Shown in pieces: positions 1-7,109 of a stretch of 64,000 nucleotides of DNA. Position numbers and translations under genes: made by a program. Position 1 is the first letter of the stretch; every line of letters begins with the position of its first letter. The notes under the pieces were generated by a model. The model was not told the origin of the DNA, did no database searches, and saw only the letters and a list, made by a program, of their open reading frames with translations. The stretch comes from Bacillota bacterium (GTDB lineage Bacteria > Bacillota > Clostridia > Oscillospirales > Acutalibacteraceae), in the NCBI GenBank assembly GCA_023390175.1, contig JAEWDK010000008.1, forward strand, positions 124,001 through 188,000, given 5' to 3'.

Positions 1-93
1 TAAGAGCCATTATAAAATGTGTGATTACAACAAAAAGCGTACCACACAGTCGATTACAACAAAGCTGTTATAAAAGCAGTATATATTCCATAA

Positions 94-130
94 TAAAACG
101 GTGCAGAAAAAGTTTTTCTGCACCGTTTTA
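94..130 (-). terminator. Rho-independent terminator after the GH20 gene
   Basis: An 18-bp perfect stem (94-111 with 113-130, core ACGGTGCAGAAAAA) with A/T-rich flanks lies 19 bases beyond the GH20 stop codon. It would end the leftward GNAT-GH20 transcript. Confidence 0.75.
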
Positions 131-148
131 CTGTTCGTCTATGTTATT

Positions 149-2050
149 TTAATGCGTCCATCCCACAGTGTTCTGTGTAACGGTATTGCTGTACTGGTTA
201 AAGCTTTTGTAGTTCTGATCCGATTCTCCCCCCTGCGCAAACGGCAGCAGTGTATCCTCCAGCTCTTCAATAACAGAAATTTCGCTGTTCAAATAGAGTT
301 TTAGCCGTTCAGAAACCGTATCAATCCTGCTCATTAAGCCGCCCAGCCGCAGATCGATCACTTCGAAGCCATGCCCCTTACTTTCGTGAAACCATACTTT
401 GAAATAAGCCTGCTTAAATTCCAGGACAAGCTGTTTTAACGTGGGCAGTACGATTTGAGCGATTTTTGCCAATTCATCTTTCTTATTTTCTTGATACGCC
501 TGCCTTAACTGAACCCCCAGCGTTGATTTTTGCGCCAGAATTTTTGCTAATCTGCAGTACATGTCAAATAAATCAGAAAACTCCCCGGCGTGCCCCGAAA
601 TTTCGCGCAGCTGCTTTTCGCAGGAGTCATAATGTGAAACAATATCGTGATTGTGGAAGTACGGGTCAAAAGCACCCAGTAAAAGATCCTGATAAAGAAT
701 ATGCTTGGACGGATTCCGTGTATCAATATTCGGATTTTCACAGCCCGGCAAAAGGTCAAGCTGTTCAATCGCCCTGAAATCGGACAGGGACAGTCCCGTC
801 AGGAATTTACACCTTTCATCAATGGAATCATCGTCAGCCGGCTGCCCAAAGCAATGCTCGCCAAATAAAAACAAACCGGGAAGGATCGTTTCTATCGGGG
901 CTTCCGCGCCGTCATCCCCCCACACGGTTGCCATGATTTCTTTCACCTTGTGCTTTCCGCACGTGGCCAGCGCAGCGTTTGTGGTGGCAAAAGTCTTTGT
1001 GTACATAGGGACAAATCCCATCCAGCGCCAAATTCCGCCCGCAAATATAATATCGTTCGGGAAACGGTCGCGCATGGAAAGCAGCTTATCGTATTCGTCT
1101 TCCTTGCTATGATAATAATCCCAATACGCAAGCGCAACGTTACCGGGCACTTGGGCGATATCCTCTTCACTCAGCTTTTCATCGAAATTATAATAATCAT
1201 GATTCACATCATGGGAGCGGTAGAACATATCGTCCCAAATAATCGGCACCATATCATATTTTTCAACAATCGCGTTTACGCGGTTTAAATGCTCCAGCAT
1301 AAGGTCAAACTGATTGACAAATCCGTGCTTTTTTAAATAGGTGCCGGTGCCAAGGTCCATTGCTTCATCCATGCCGATATGAATTTTATTCGTCCTGAAT
1401 GTACCCTTCAGAGTAGAAATCATTGTTTCGATGAACCGGTAGGTCGCATCTTCGCCCACAAGCAGAATATCGTCCGTGTCCTTCATGGCCTGAGCATAGT
1501 TCCATTTCAGGGTGGTCTTTAGGTGAGCCAGAGTTTGGATGCACGGAACCGCTTCTATCCCGAGTGAAAAAGCAAAATCATCAATCTGCTTTAGCTCATT
1601 TTGGGAATACCGCCCCCTTAAATAGCCGAAATACGGGTAGCCCGGCAATTCGTAGGTGTCCTCCATATACAAATAGCAGCGGTTCTGCCCGGCCAGCGCC
1701 ATGTAGCAAAGCAGCCGTTTCATTTCAGCCACCGTATATACCGCGTTTCTTGAAAGATCAATCATAGCGGAACAGCCTTCAAACAGCGCTGTTTCCTGCT
1801 TTTCAAAGTCAACTTTATCCTTGTTCTGCAGCAGTACCGACAATGCCCGGAAGAAATTGCTTGTCTGTTTATATTCAATCCGCATTCCGTTTTTCGTACT
1901 TACTTTTAATGAAACATTGGATTCGGGCTCAATTTGCTTCACTGTAATCTTGAGATTGCCTGAACCGGTATTTTTAAACTGATAGGTATCCAACAGATTT
2001 TTCAGACCGTTTTCAACGCCCTGTGTGTCCCCCGATAAGTAAATATCCAT
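149..2050 (-). CDS. GH20 beta-N-acetylhexosaminidase (cytoplasmic, GcnA-like)
   Basis: Predicted to remove terminal beta-linked N-acetylglucosamine or N-acetylgalactosamine from oligosaccharides by substrate-assisted retaining catalysis. The family signature HIGMDEA is present at about residues 224-230, with D228-E229 as the catalytic Asp-Glu pair. It is followed by a TIM-barrel region and a helical C-terminal extension as in GcnA-type enzymes. No signal peptide is visible, so it should act on imported sugars. The frame is open up to 2179, but the ATG at 2050 follows GGGGGAGC at good spacing and gives 633 residues, about the usual size; I chose that start. It lies downstream of the GNAT gene on the same strand, with a strong terminator behind it. 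The family is confident; the exact substrate is not. Confidence 0.88.
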   Translation of the reverse strand: MDIYLSGDTQGVENGLKNLLDTYQFKNTGSGNLKITVKQIEPESNVSLKVSTKNGMRIEYKQTSNFFRALSVLLQNKDKVDFEKQETALFEGCSAMIDLSRNAVYTVAEMKRLLCYMALAGQNRCYLYMEDTYELPGYPYFGYLRGRYSQNELKQIDDFAFSLGIEAVPCIQTLAHLKTTLKWNYAQAMKDTDDILLVGEDATYRFIETMISTLKGTFRTNKIHIGMDEAMDLGTGTYLKKHGFVNQFDLMLEHLNRVNAIVEKYDMVPIIWDDMFYRSHDVNHDYYNFDEKLSEEDIAQVPGNVALAYWDYYHSKEDEYDKLLSMRDRFPNDIIFAGGIWRWMGFVPMYTKTFATTNAALATCGKHKVKEIMATVWGDDGAEAPIETILPGLFLFGEHCFGQPADDDSIDERCKFLTGLSLSDFRAIEQLDLLPGCENPNIDTRNPSKHILYQDLLLGAFDPYFHNHDIVSHYDSCEKQLREISGHAGEFSDLFDMYCRLAKILAQKSTLGVQLRQAYQENKKDELAKIAQIVLPTLKQLVLEFKQAYFKVWFHESKGHGFEVIDLRLGGLMSRIDTVSERLKLYLNSEISVIEELEDTLLPFAQGGESDQNYKSFNQYSNTVTQNTVGWTH

Positions 2051-2184
2051 CATTGCTCCCCCATCTATATTATAATTGTAAAATCGGTTTTCCTCTGCCA
2101 AAGCCTGCGGCTTGAATTCGCCGGAAAAGTTCCTGCGCATGCCGAAGGATTTATTCGCTCCTCCGCGCTGTATGTGCATATTGA

Positions 2185-3117
2185 TTATATTGACTTATAA
2201 GCCCCAAGGTAGGTTCTCCACGGGGTAAAGCCAAACTGGCCGTAAAACTCCTTTAAAACCGTCCAATCAATATTAACAGTGTGAACACCCAGCATTTTAA
2301 GATGCTTTAAGGAATCACAAAGGATCCGATTCCCCAGACCCATGCCCCGTATATCGTTTGCAATCCCGATCGGCCCTAAGCCGCCCCAGTCACTCCCAAG
2401 CTGTACTGTAAAATCATCACTGATACCGTGACTTACAAATACTTTGCAGAAGCCTTTTACTTCCTGCGCTTTGCAAAGCACAATTACCTGATTCAGGTCA
2501 CCGCTGTTTTTAATATACCGCATAATCTCATATTTCCATCTTCCGGGAAATTCGTTGTCAAAGAACCGCTCCAGCGCCGGGATATCCCCCGCTGCCAGCG
2601 GTTTTGTAATAAATTCATCACCGCGGTTCATCTGCACGGCAAGACGATCAAAATCAATTGCGGACACATCGGCTGAAAGGTCGTAATGTTCCCTGTCATT
2701 CAATTCAAAGCCAAGCTTTGAAAAAAAGAGTCGGGATTGCTGTGAGGGTGACGGAATCCCGGAAAAAAAATTATTCATTTCGCCTGCGACGATCATATTT
2801 TTTACTCCGGCTTTTTTTAAAGCATCTTCCGCCTTTTTGTACATCAAGCTGCCCAGCCCCATGCGCCTGTGTGCCTGATCCACGCACAGCGTACTCAGCC
2901 ATGCGGCCTTCTGATATTCCGGCAGAATATTGGGGGACAGTTTGGTGGCAATAAATCCGATGATTTCGTGCCCGTCCATGCACACAAATGTACCCGGAGA
3001 AAACAGGTCCTCATCATTTATGATCTTTTTCATTACTATACTTTCCGTAACATGATAACACGGTTCAAAATTACGGTTCCAAATTTGAACAATTTTCGGT
3101 ATATGCTGCTCTTCCAA
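2185..3117 (-). CDS. Tandem double-GNAT acetyltransferase
   Basis: Two GNAT folds are joined in one chain of about 310 residues. Each carries an acetyl-CoA pyrophosphate-binding loop: RRMGLGS in the N-terminal half and RGMGLGN in the C-terminal half, so both may bind acetyl-CoA. The acceptor cannot be read from sequence; co-transcription with a GH20 hexosaminidase makes an amino sugar or cell-wall-derived substrate plausible (inference). The only usable start is a TTG at 3117. Upstream codons in the same frame read SEFGFYP and look like the missing first beta strand of a GNAT fold, but contain no ATG, GTG or TTG before an in-frame stop. The N-terminus is therefore uncertain: a rare start at an ATC, or a slightly shortened protein. 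Confidence 0.8.
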   Translation of the reverse strand: MEEQHIPKIVQIWNRNFEPCYHVTESIVMKKIINDEDLFSPGTFVCMDGHEIIGFIATKLSPNILPEYQKAAWLSTLCVDQAHRRMGLGSLMYKKAEDALKKAGVKNMIVAGEMNNFFSGIPSPSQQSRLFFSKLGFELNDREHYDLSADVSAIDFDRLAVQMNRGDEFITKPLAAGDIPALERFFDNEFPGRWKYEIMRYIKNSGDLNQVIVLCKAQEVKGFCKVFVSHGISDDFTVQLGSDWGGLGPIGIANDIRGMGLGNRILCDSLKHLKMLGVHTVNIDWTVLKEFYGQFGFTPWRTYLGAYKSI

Positions 3118-3261
3118 TGGATAAAAGCCAAATTCGCTGTTGATAGTCCCACCCCATTTTCAATTTTCAGCCGTCGCCGCCCACTTTTGTAAATACACAT
3201 AGTGGAACTGCAATCACAGCCTGTAGTTGCAGCTGTTTTGTACTGATTTTCAATCAAGCCT

Positions 3262-3289
3262 AGTATAGCATAAAAAAATATTTTTTCAA
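3262..3289 (-). promoter_or_regulatory. Promoter of the GNAT-GH20 operon
   Basis: On the minus strand TTGAAA (3284-3289) and TATACT (3262-3267) are separated by 16 bases. This sigma-A-like promoter lies about 145 bases upstream of the GNAT start. Confidence 0.5.
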
Positions 3290-3321
3290 TATAATTTGAA
3301 AATCTGTTCTTTTTCAAGTGG

Positions 3322-3428
3322 ATTTATTCCATTTATTGCTGAAATCGACGGGGTTCCTTTCGATTTTATCTCAATAATAAAAAATATTTTTATTATTGAG
3401 ATTGTATTCATTTCATTTGTGGAATAAA
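3322..3428. repeat. Nested inverted repeats in the divergent intergenic region
   Basis: TTTATTCCA (3323-3331) pairs with TGGAATAAA (3420-3428). Inside this sits a 16-bp stem, ATCTCAATAATAAAAA (3368-3383), matched by its complement at 3387-3402. The block lies between the GNAT and SGNH genes. It could be a transcript structure, operators, or a remnant of a small mobile repeat; I see no coding potential. Confidence 0.5.
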
Positions 3429-3457
3429 CCGCTTTCTTTTCTTTATAAAAATAACAA

Positions 3458-3510
3458 AACTGTGCAGATTGAACTGCACAGTTGCTTTTTACCCGTAATC
3501 CACTTATAAT
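3458..3510 (+). promoter_or_regulatory. Hairpin and promoter of the SGNH hydrolase gene
   Basis: A 10-bp stem AACTGTGCAG/CTGCACAGTT (3458-3467 with 3474-3483) abuts a promoter made of TTGCTT (3482-3487), a 17-base spacer and TATAAT (3505-3510). The hairpin may end leftward or rightward read-through before the promoter. Confidence 0.5.
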
Positions 3511-3549
3511 ATTAAAAAATATTGCTTTTAAAACAAAAGGATGATAAAA

Positions 3550-4134
3550 ATGAAAAAGGTGCTTTTATTGGGTGACTCCATTCGTATGGGGTATGAGGAT
3601 TATGTCAGGGAGCTTTTAAAGGACAAGTGTGCGGTTTATTATGATGAACATGATAACGGACGTTTTGCTGCTTATACCCTTTGGCAGGCAAACCAGTTTT
3701 TTAAAGACTATGGCAAATTTGATGTTGTTCACTGGAACAATGGTTACTGGGATATGAATGTGGAAGCCCCCATGGTTGACGCGATGCACCCTGTTGACGA
3801 ATATATCCATTTTTTGAAACGAATCATTGCGGAGATTCAGCGCAACGGCGCGAAAATTATTTTTGCCACCACCACTCCGATTTTAAAAAGCGGAGCCGCC
3901 ATGGATAATACAGGCACAGGAATGCAGATCAGCTACAATAATGACTGGGTTATTCAATATAATGAAGCTGCAAAAAAACTGATGGCCAGCCAAAATATTA
4001 CGGTTAATGATTTGTATTCACTTATGCTCCAGGACAAAAATTACTTCAAATGTGAAGACATGCTCCATCTGACAGACCGCGGTTACAGGCTCTGCGCAGA
4101 GCAGGCGGCAAGACTGATTGAAGAAAAGCTCTGA
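3550..4134 (+). CDS. SGNH/GDSL-family hydrolase (esterase)
   Basis: A 194-residue single-domain hydrolase of the SGNH fold. Block I is GDSIRMGYE with the candidate nucleophile Ser close to the N-terminus. The Asn of the WNNGYWD stretch fits the oxyanion-hole block, and block V reads DMLHLTDRGY, supplying the D-x-x-H pair. There is no signal peptide, so it is cytoplasmic. The family covers carbohydrate acetyl-esterases and lysophospholipases; a sugar deacetylase would suit the glycoside-rich surroundings (inference). The frame begins at 3541, but AAGGA precedes the ATG at 3550 at normal distance, so that start is used. It has its own promoter and a terminator shared with the convergent surface-protein gene. 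Confidence 0.8.
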   Translation: MKKVLLLGDSIRMGYEDYVRELLKDKCAVYYDEHDNGRFAAYTLWQANQFFKDYGKFDVVHWNNGYWDMNVEAPMVDAMHPVDEYIHFLKRIIAEIQRNGAKIIFATTTPILKSGAAMDNTGTGMQISYNNDWVIQYNEAAKKLMASQNITVNDLYSLMLQDKNYFKCEDMLHLTDRGYRLCAEQAARLIEEKL

Positions 4135-4225
4135 CATTCCTGTGCCGGTGTGCTAAGAAGTCATTCATCCAGCCGGATGTTTTCCGATAACCCCAGCCTT
4201 TTATAAAGAAAGAGCCAAAAGAAAA

Positions 4226-4254
4226 AAGTCCGGACTTGAATCGAGCCCGGACTT
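4226..4254. terminator. Bidirectional terminator
   Basis: The stem AAGTCCGG (4226-4233) pairs with CCGGACTT (4247-4254), with an A-run on the left and a T-rich tract on the right. It separates the convergent SGNH gene (+) and surface-protein gene (-). Confidence 0.7.
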
Positions 4255-4301
4255 TATCTTTTGGAGAGCGAAAGGCTGAGTATTTTCGCTGCTACTCTGC
4301 T

Positions 4302-6755
4302 TTACTTCGTTTTGCGGTTCTTTCTCACACGGGCAAACTGCAGCACCGCCAGTACGGAAAGAGAAATCATCCCGGAAAAGAGGAGGACCAAAGTGTTGTT
4401 TTCATCACCCGTCTTGGGATTTGTACTCATCTTGTTTGCAGCAAGCAAGTAGGTGGAGCAGTGATTGATGGTGATAGTCACATAACCGCCCTTTACAACA
4501 AGACCATCGGCGACAAATTCCGTTTTGCCCGTCCGGTCGTTGTAATAATAAAGGCTGAGCACGCTCCCGTCCTTGTATCTGTCACCGACATACACCCTCA
4601 CGTCGGTTTCTCCCGGCAGGTCGCCGTGGTAGCCGAATTCGAGCACAAGCGGGCTGACGGCTGCAAATTCGGATTTGATTCCGGCCGGAAGCTTGGTCGT
4701 GATATTCAGCGTCAGGTCCACATTCAGGTCGGTTTTGTTCATTTTATTGCCCTTGAAAATCCACTCATACTTCACTTTGCTGCCGCTGTCGAGTACGGTG
4801 TATGTCACGTCGATTTTCTTTTCCTTTGCTTCGGCGAAGACATTCGCCTTTACCGTCCCGGGCTGAGTGACCGGAACAGGCGCGCTGCCGCTGCCGGAAG
4901 TGCTGCTGGCCGGTGCGGAGGACTGCGAGGAAGAAGCAGCCGGACTGCCCGTATTGGGGCTGCTTGTGCCCGGGGTGTTCCCGCCAGCCTGTTTGACATT
5001 TACACCGGGGAAGGACATAAACCACGATTTATCCTTGCCGCCCGGAACTGTAAGCAGAACATTGATACCGGGCTCGCTGTTTTTAATCGCCCACTGAGCC
5101 GTAAGGCTTCCGCCAATCGGCAGCTTATCGGGCGTTACCGACAGCCCGGCTGAAGAACCAATGCTCGCGGAGGACAGGGCGGAATCGACGCGGATAACTC
5201 CGGAGGTTCCCGAATCCCAATAGCGTATCTGGTCGGCTGGGAAATTGCCCCGAACCGCCACAATGGAAGTATCAAGGGAAAGGCGGTATGTGCCCGTGGC
5301 AGATCCCGTGGCGGAAAGCGTACCCCCGGTGATGGCCACGGTTGCGGAAGTACAGGAGATTCCTCCAAGTGTTCCGGATGCTTCGCCGCCGGTCATAAGG
5401 AAACTGCCGGATGCGATGCCGATTGCATAGCTCGGCGTTGCTGTCGAGATTACCTTGCCGCCGGACAGAATCAGGCTTCCTTCGCTGGAGGTGACCGCCG
5501 CCGAATATGACCCGGAATTAATAATTTCCGCGCCGTCTGCAATTTCAAAAACACCTTCGTTGTACATTTTCAGCAAAGCGGAAGGATTATGCGGGTCTGC
5601 GCTGCCCGCTCCCGCCAGCTTTGCCTTCCAGATAATTTTTACATCCTCCGGCACAGTAAGCGAGAGCGGTTTTGTAACGTTGGCCAGACTGCCGGCAACA
5701 GTGACGGTACTGCCGCTCACAGATGCTGTAAGCGCACCCGTGCCGCCGCCGTTGTTTGCGTTGTAGGCAGTGATTTTGGCAGCCACATCTTCTTCGGAGG
5801 TTGTCATTGTAATTTCAGTCCGAGGGTTCGCAGAGCTGCTCACCGTGACAGCGGCCTGACCCAATTTGTCTCCCTTTTCGGCAATGATTGTTGCGGCTCC
5901 GGCAGGCAGCCAAATGTACGCGTCGCCGGTCAGGTCCGTCTGCGCCTCATAGGTAAACCCTTCTCCGCTGACGGTATAGTAGGCTGTGACGTCGCAGACA
6001 CCGTCCGGGTTTGTCACATGAACCGGAACTCTGTAAACGGGAACGGGGGTGCTGCCGTCATTCTTCGGCTGAGCTGAAATAGCATTCTGAACCGAGCCGC
6101 CGGTAATGATAACGTTCATCCCTCCCGAATTTCCGCTGAAGCCAATTGCAGAAAACATGGGTAATCCGGCAAAAACCGAACCACCTGTCACCTTGACGGT
6201 CGCCCCATCCCGAGAAACACAGATGGCGTTCATGCTTGCCGATGTGACAAGACCGCCCGACACGGTGATATCTTTCGTCACCGTGGCAAAAACAGCCGGC
6301 CCGTTCTGGCTGCTTACCAGACCGTTCAGGGTAAGAGCGGGGCCGAGTGCCTCAATTGTTGACACAGGTGGGGAGGTGGTTCCGTTCGATACGATACTGC
6401 CGCCTGAACTCAGGAAGAAATTTCCTTCCCCTGTCAGGTTGAGCAGGGAGAGGAGACCATTCGTATTGGTGACAGTGTTGATTCCGCCAACGCCCGAAAG
6501 CGCGGCTTTCCACTCCACTGTGACGCCGGAGGGAATGTCGATTGTCAGCGGGCTACTTACATTTCCCACCGTGCCTGTAACGGTTACGGTATCTCCGCTG
6601 ACAGCGGTTGAAAAATTGCTGTTGATCGCTTTGATCGCGTCTGCGACCGCACCGGCGGGAGTGATGGCGAAAGCCGGATTTAAAGGGCAAAACGCAATAA
6701 CAATTGAAAATGCCGTTATGAGAGACAGGATTTTTGCCGCGTTTCTTCTTTTCAA
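4302..6755 (-). CDS. Large secreted surface protein with NPKTG sorting signal and internal duplication
   Basis: About 817 residues. A Sec signal peptide (KRRNAAKIL then a hydrophobic core ending NPAFA) leads into two related segments. Each opens with an alpha/beta stretch of the type SG(D/S)TVTV(T/A)G..N V..PL (about residues 35-100 and 335-410) and continues with Gly/Ser-rich beta-helix-like turns such as SGGSV, TGGS and SGGKV. A Ser/Pro/Gly-rich linker (about 575-625) precedes a C-terminal beta domain. The end is a cell-wall sorting signal: NPKTGDE, a hydrophobic span and a basic tail. Asn replaces Leu of LPXTG, so a class-B-like sortase is expected. Start: TTG at 6755, placed 9 bases after AGGAGG; the longer frame to 6803 has no ribosome site. 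It is 34 bases behind the DUF2442 gene. Its ligand is unknown; beta-helix folds often bind or cut polysaccharides. Confidence 0.8.
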   Translation of the reverse strand: MKRRNAAKILSLITAFSIVIAFCPLNPAFAITPAGAVADAIKAINSNFSTAVSGDTVTVTGTVGNVSSPLTIDIPSGVTVEWKAALSGVGGINTVTNTNGLLSLLNLTGEGNFFLSSGGSIVSNGTTSPPVSTIEALGPALTLNGLVSSQNGPAVFATVTKDITVSGGLVTSASMNAICVSRDGATVKVTGGSVFAGLPMFSAIGFSGNSGGMNVIITGGSVQNAISAQPKNDGSTPVPVYRVPVHVTNPDGVCDVTAYYTVSGEGFTYEAQTDLTGDAYIWLPAGAATIIAEKGDKLGQAAVTVSSSANPRTEITMTTSEEDVAAKITAYNANNGGGTGALTASVSGSTVTVAGSLANVTKPLSLTVPEDVKIIWKAKLAGAGSADPHNPSALLKMYNEGVFEIADGAEIINSGSYSAAVTSSEGSLILSGGKVISTATPSYAIGIASGSFLMTGGEASGTLGGISCTSATVAITGGTLSATGSATGTYRLSLDTSIVAVRGNFPADQIRYWDSGTSGVIRVDSALSSASIGSSAGLSVTPDKLPIGGSLTAQWAIKNSEPGINVLLTVPGGKDKSWFMSFPGVNVKQAGGNTPGTSSPNTGSPAASSSQSSAPASSTSGSGSAPVPVTQPGTVKANVFAEAKEKKIDVTYTVLDSGSKVKYEWIFKGNKMNKTDLNVDLTLNITTKLPAGIKSEFAAVSPLVLEFGYHGDLPGETDVRVYVGDRYKDGSVLSLYYYNDRTGKTEFVADGLVVKGGYVTITINHCSTYLLAANKMSTNPKTGDENNTLVLLFSGMISLSVLAVLQFARVRKNRKTK

Positions 6756-6789
6756 TTCTGGATGCCTCCTCTTTTTGATTACAGAGTGG

Positions 6790-7020
6790 TTACCTCTGCG
6801 CAAGCTGGAATACTTCGCTCAGTGAGATTTCAATTTTGTCTTCCCATGAGATACAGATACCGTCGGTGGTTACTTTTTTGAAAAACTCTTGATCAGCAAG
6901 CATCCCGAACCGTATGGTTTCAAGGCGGTTTTTAAAGCTTAGAACAATGCTGCTGCCGGTGTCGAGCATAACTTCCAGACAATAGTTTTCTCTGGGCGTC
7001 GCCCTGATGATCCGAGCCAC
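6790..7020 (-). CDS. DUF2442-family small protein
   Basis: A 76-residue protein resembling DUF2442: an antiparallel beta core followed by FGMLADQEFFKKV and an acidic end. Members are often found with toxin-antitoxin or regulatory genes, but no biochemical role is established that I can state. The GTG start at 7020 follows GGAGGTGATAC, a very strong ribosome site. The gene lies between the MalT-type regulator and the surface-protein gene, all on the same strand, and is probably co-transcribed with the surface protein. Confidence 0.65.
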   Translation of the reverse strand: MARIIRATPRENYCLEVMLDTGSSIVLSFKNRLETIRFGMLADQEFFKKVTTDGICISWEDKIEISLSEVFQLAQR

Positions 7021-7036
7021 CGTATCACCTCCAATA

Positions 7037-7070
7037 AAAAATCCACCGTAATAATTATACGGTGGATTTT
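7037..7070 (-). terminator. Terminator of the MalT-type gene, overlapping a candidate -10 box
   Basis: AAAAATCCACCGTA (7037-7050) and its complement (7057-7070) form a long stem followed on the minus strand by a T-run. The minus-strand TATAAT at 7054-7059 lies in the loop and inner stem, so the same DNA may also hold the promoter for the DUF2442 gene. Confidence 0.65.
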
Positions 7071-7082
7071 ATCCGGTTGCTA

Positions 7083-7097
7083 TCACCCGGCGGGTGA
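7083..7097. promoter_or_regulatory. 15-bp palindrome upstream of the DUF2442/surface-protein promoter
   Basis: TCACCCGGCGGGTGA is a perfect inverted repeat around one central base. It is centred about 33 bases upstream of the TATAAT at 7054-7059, a position typical for an activator. It is a candidate site for the adjacent LuxR regulator; this is inference. Confidence 0.35.
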
Positions 7098-7109
7098 CAA
7101 ACGCCGCGT

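Noticed and set aside
2051..2179. Longer N-terminus of the GH20 protein starting at 2179
   Set aside because: No ribosome site there and the extra residues do not look like a GH20 domain; GGGGGAG precedes the ATG at 2050.
4236..5153. Long plus-strand open frame of 305 codons opposite the surface-protein gene
   Set aside because: Shadow of the minus-strand gene; low-complexity Arg-rich translation, no ribosome site and no domain.
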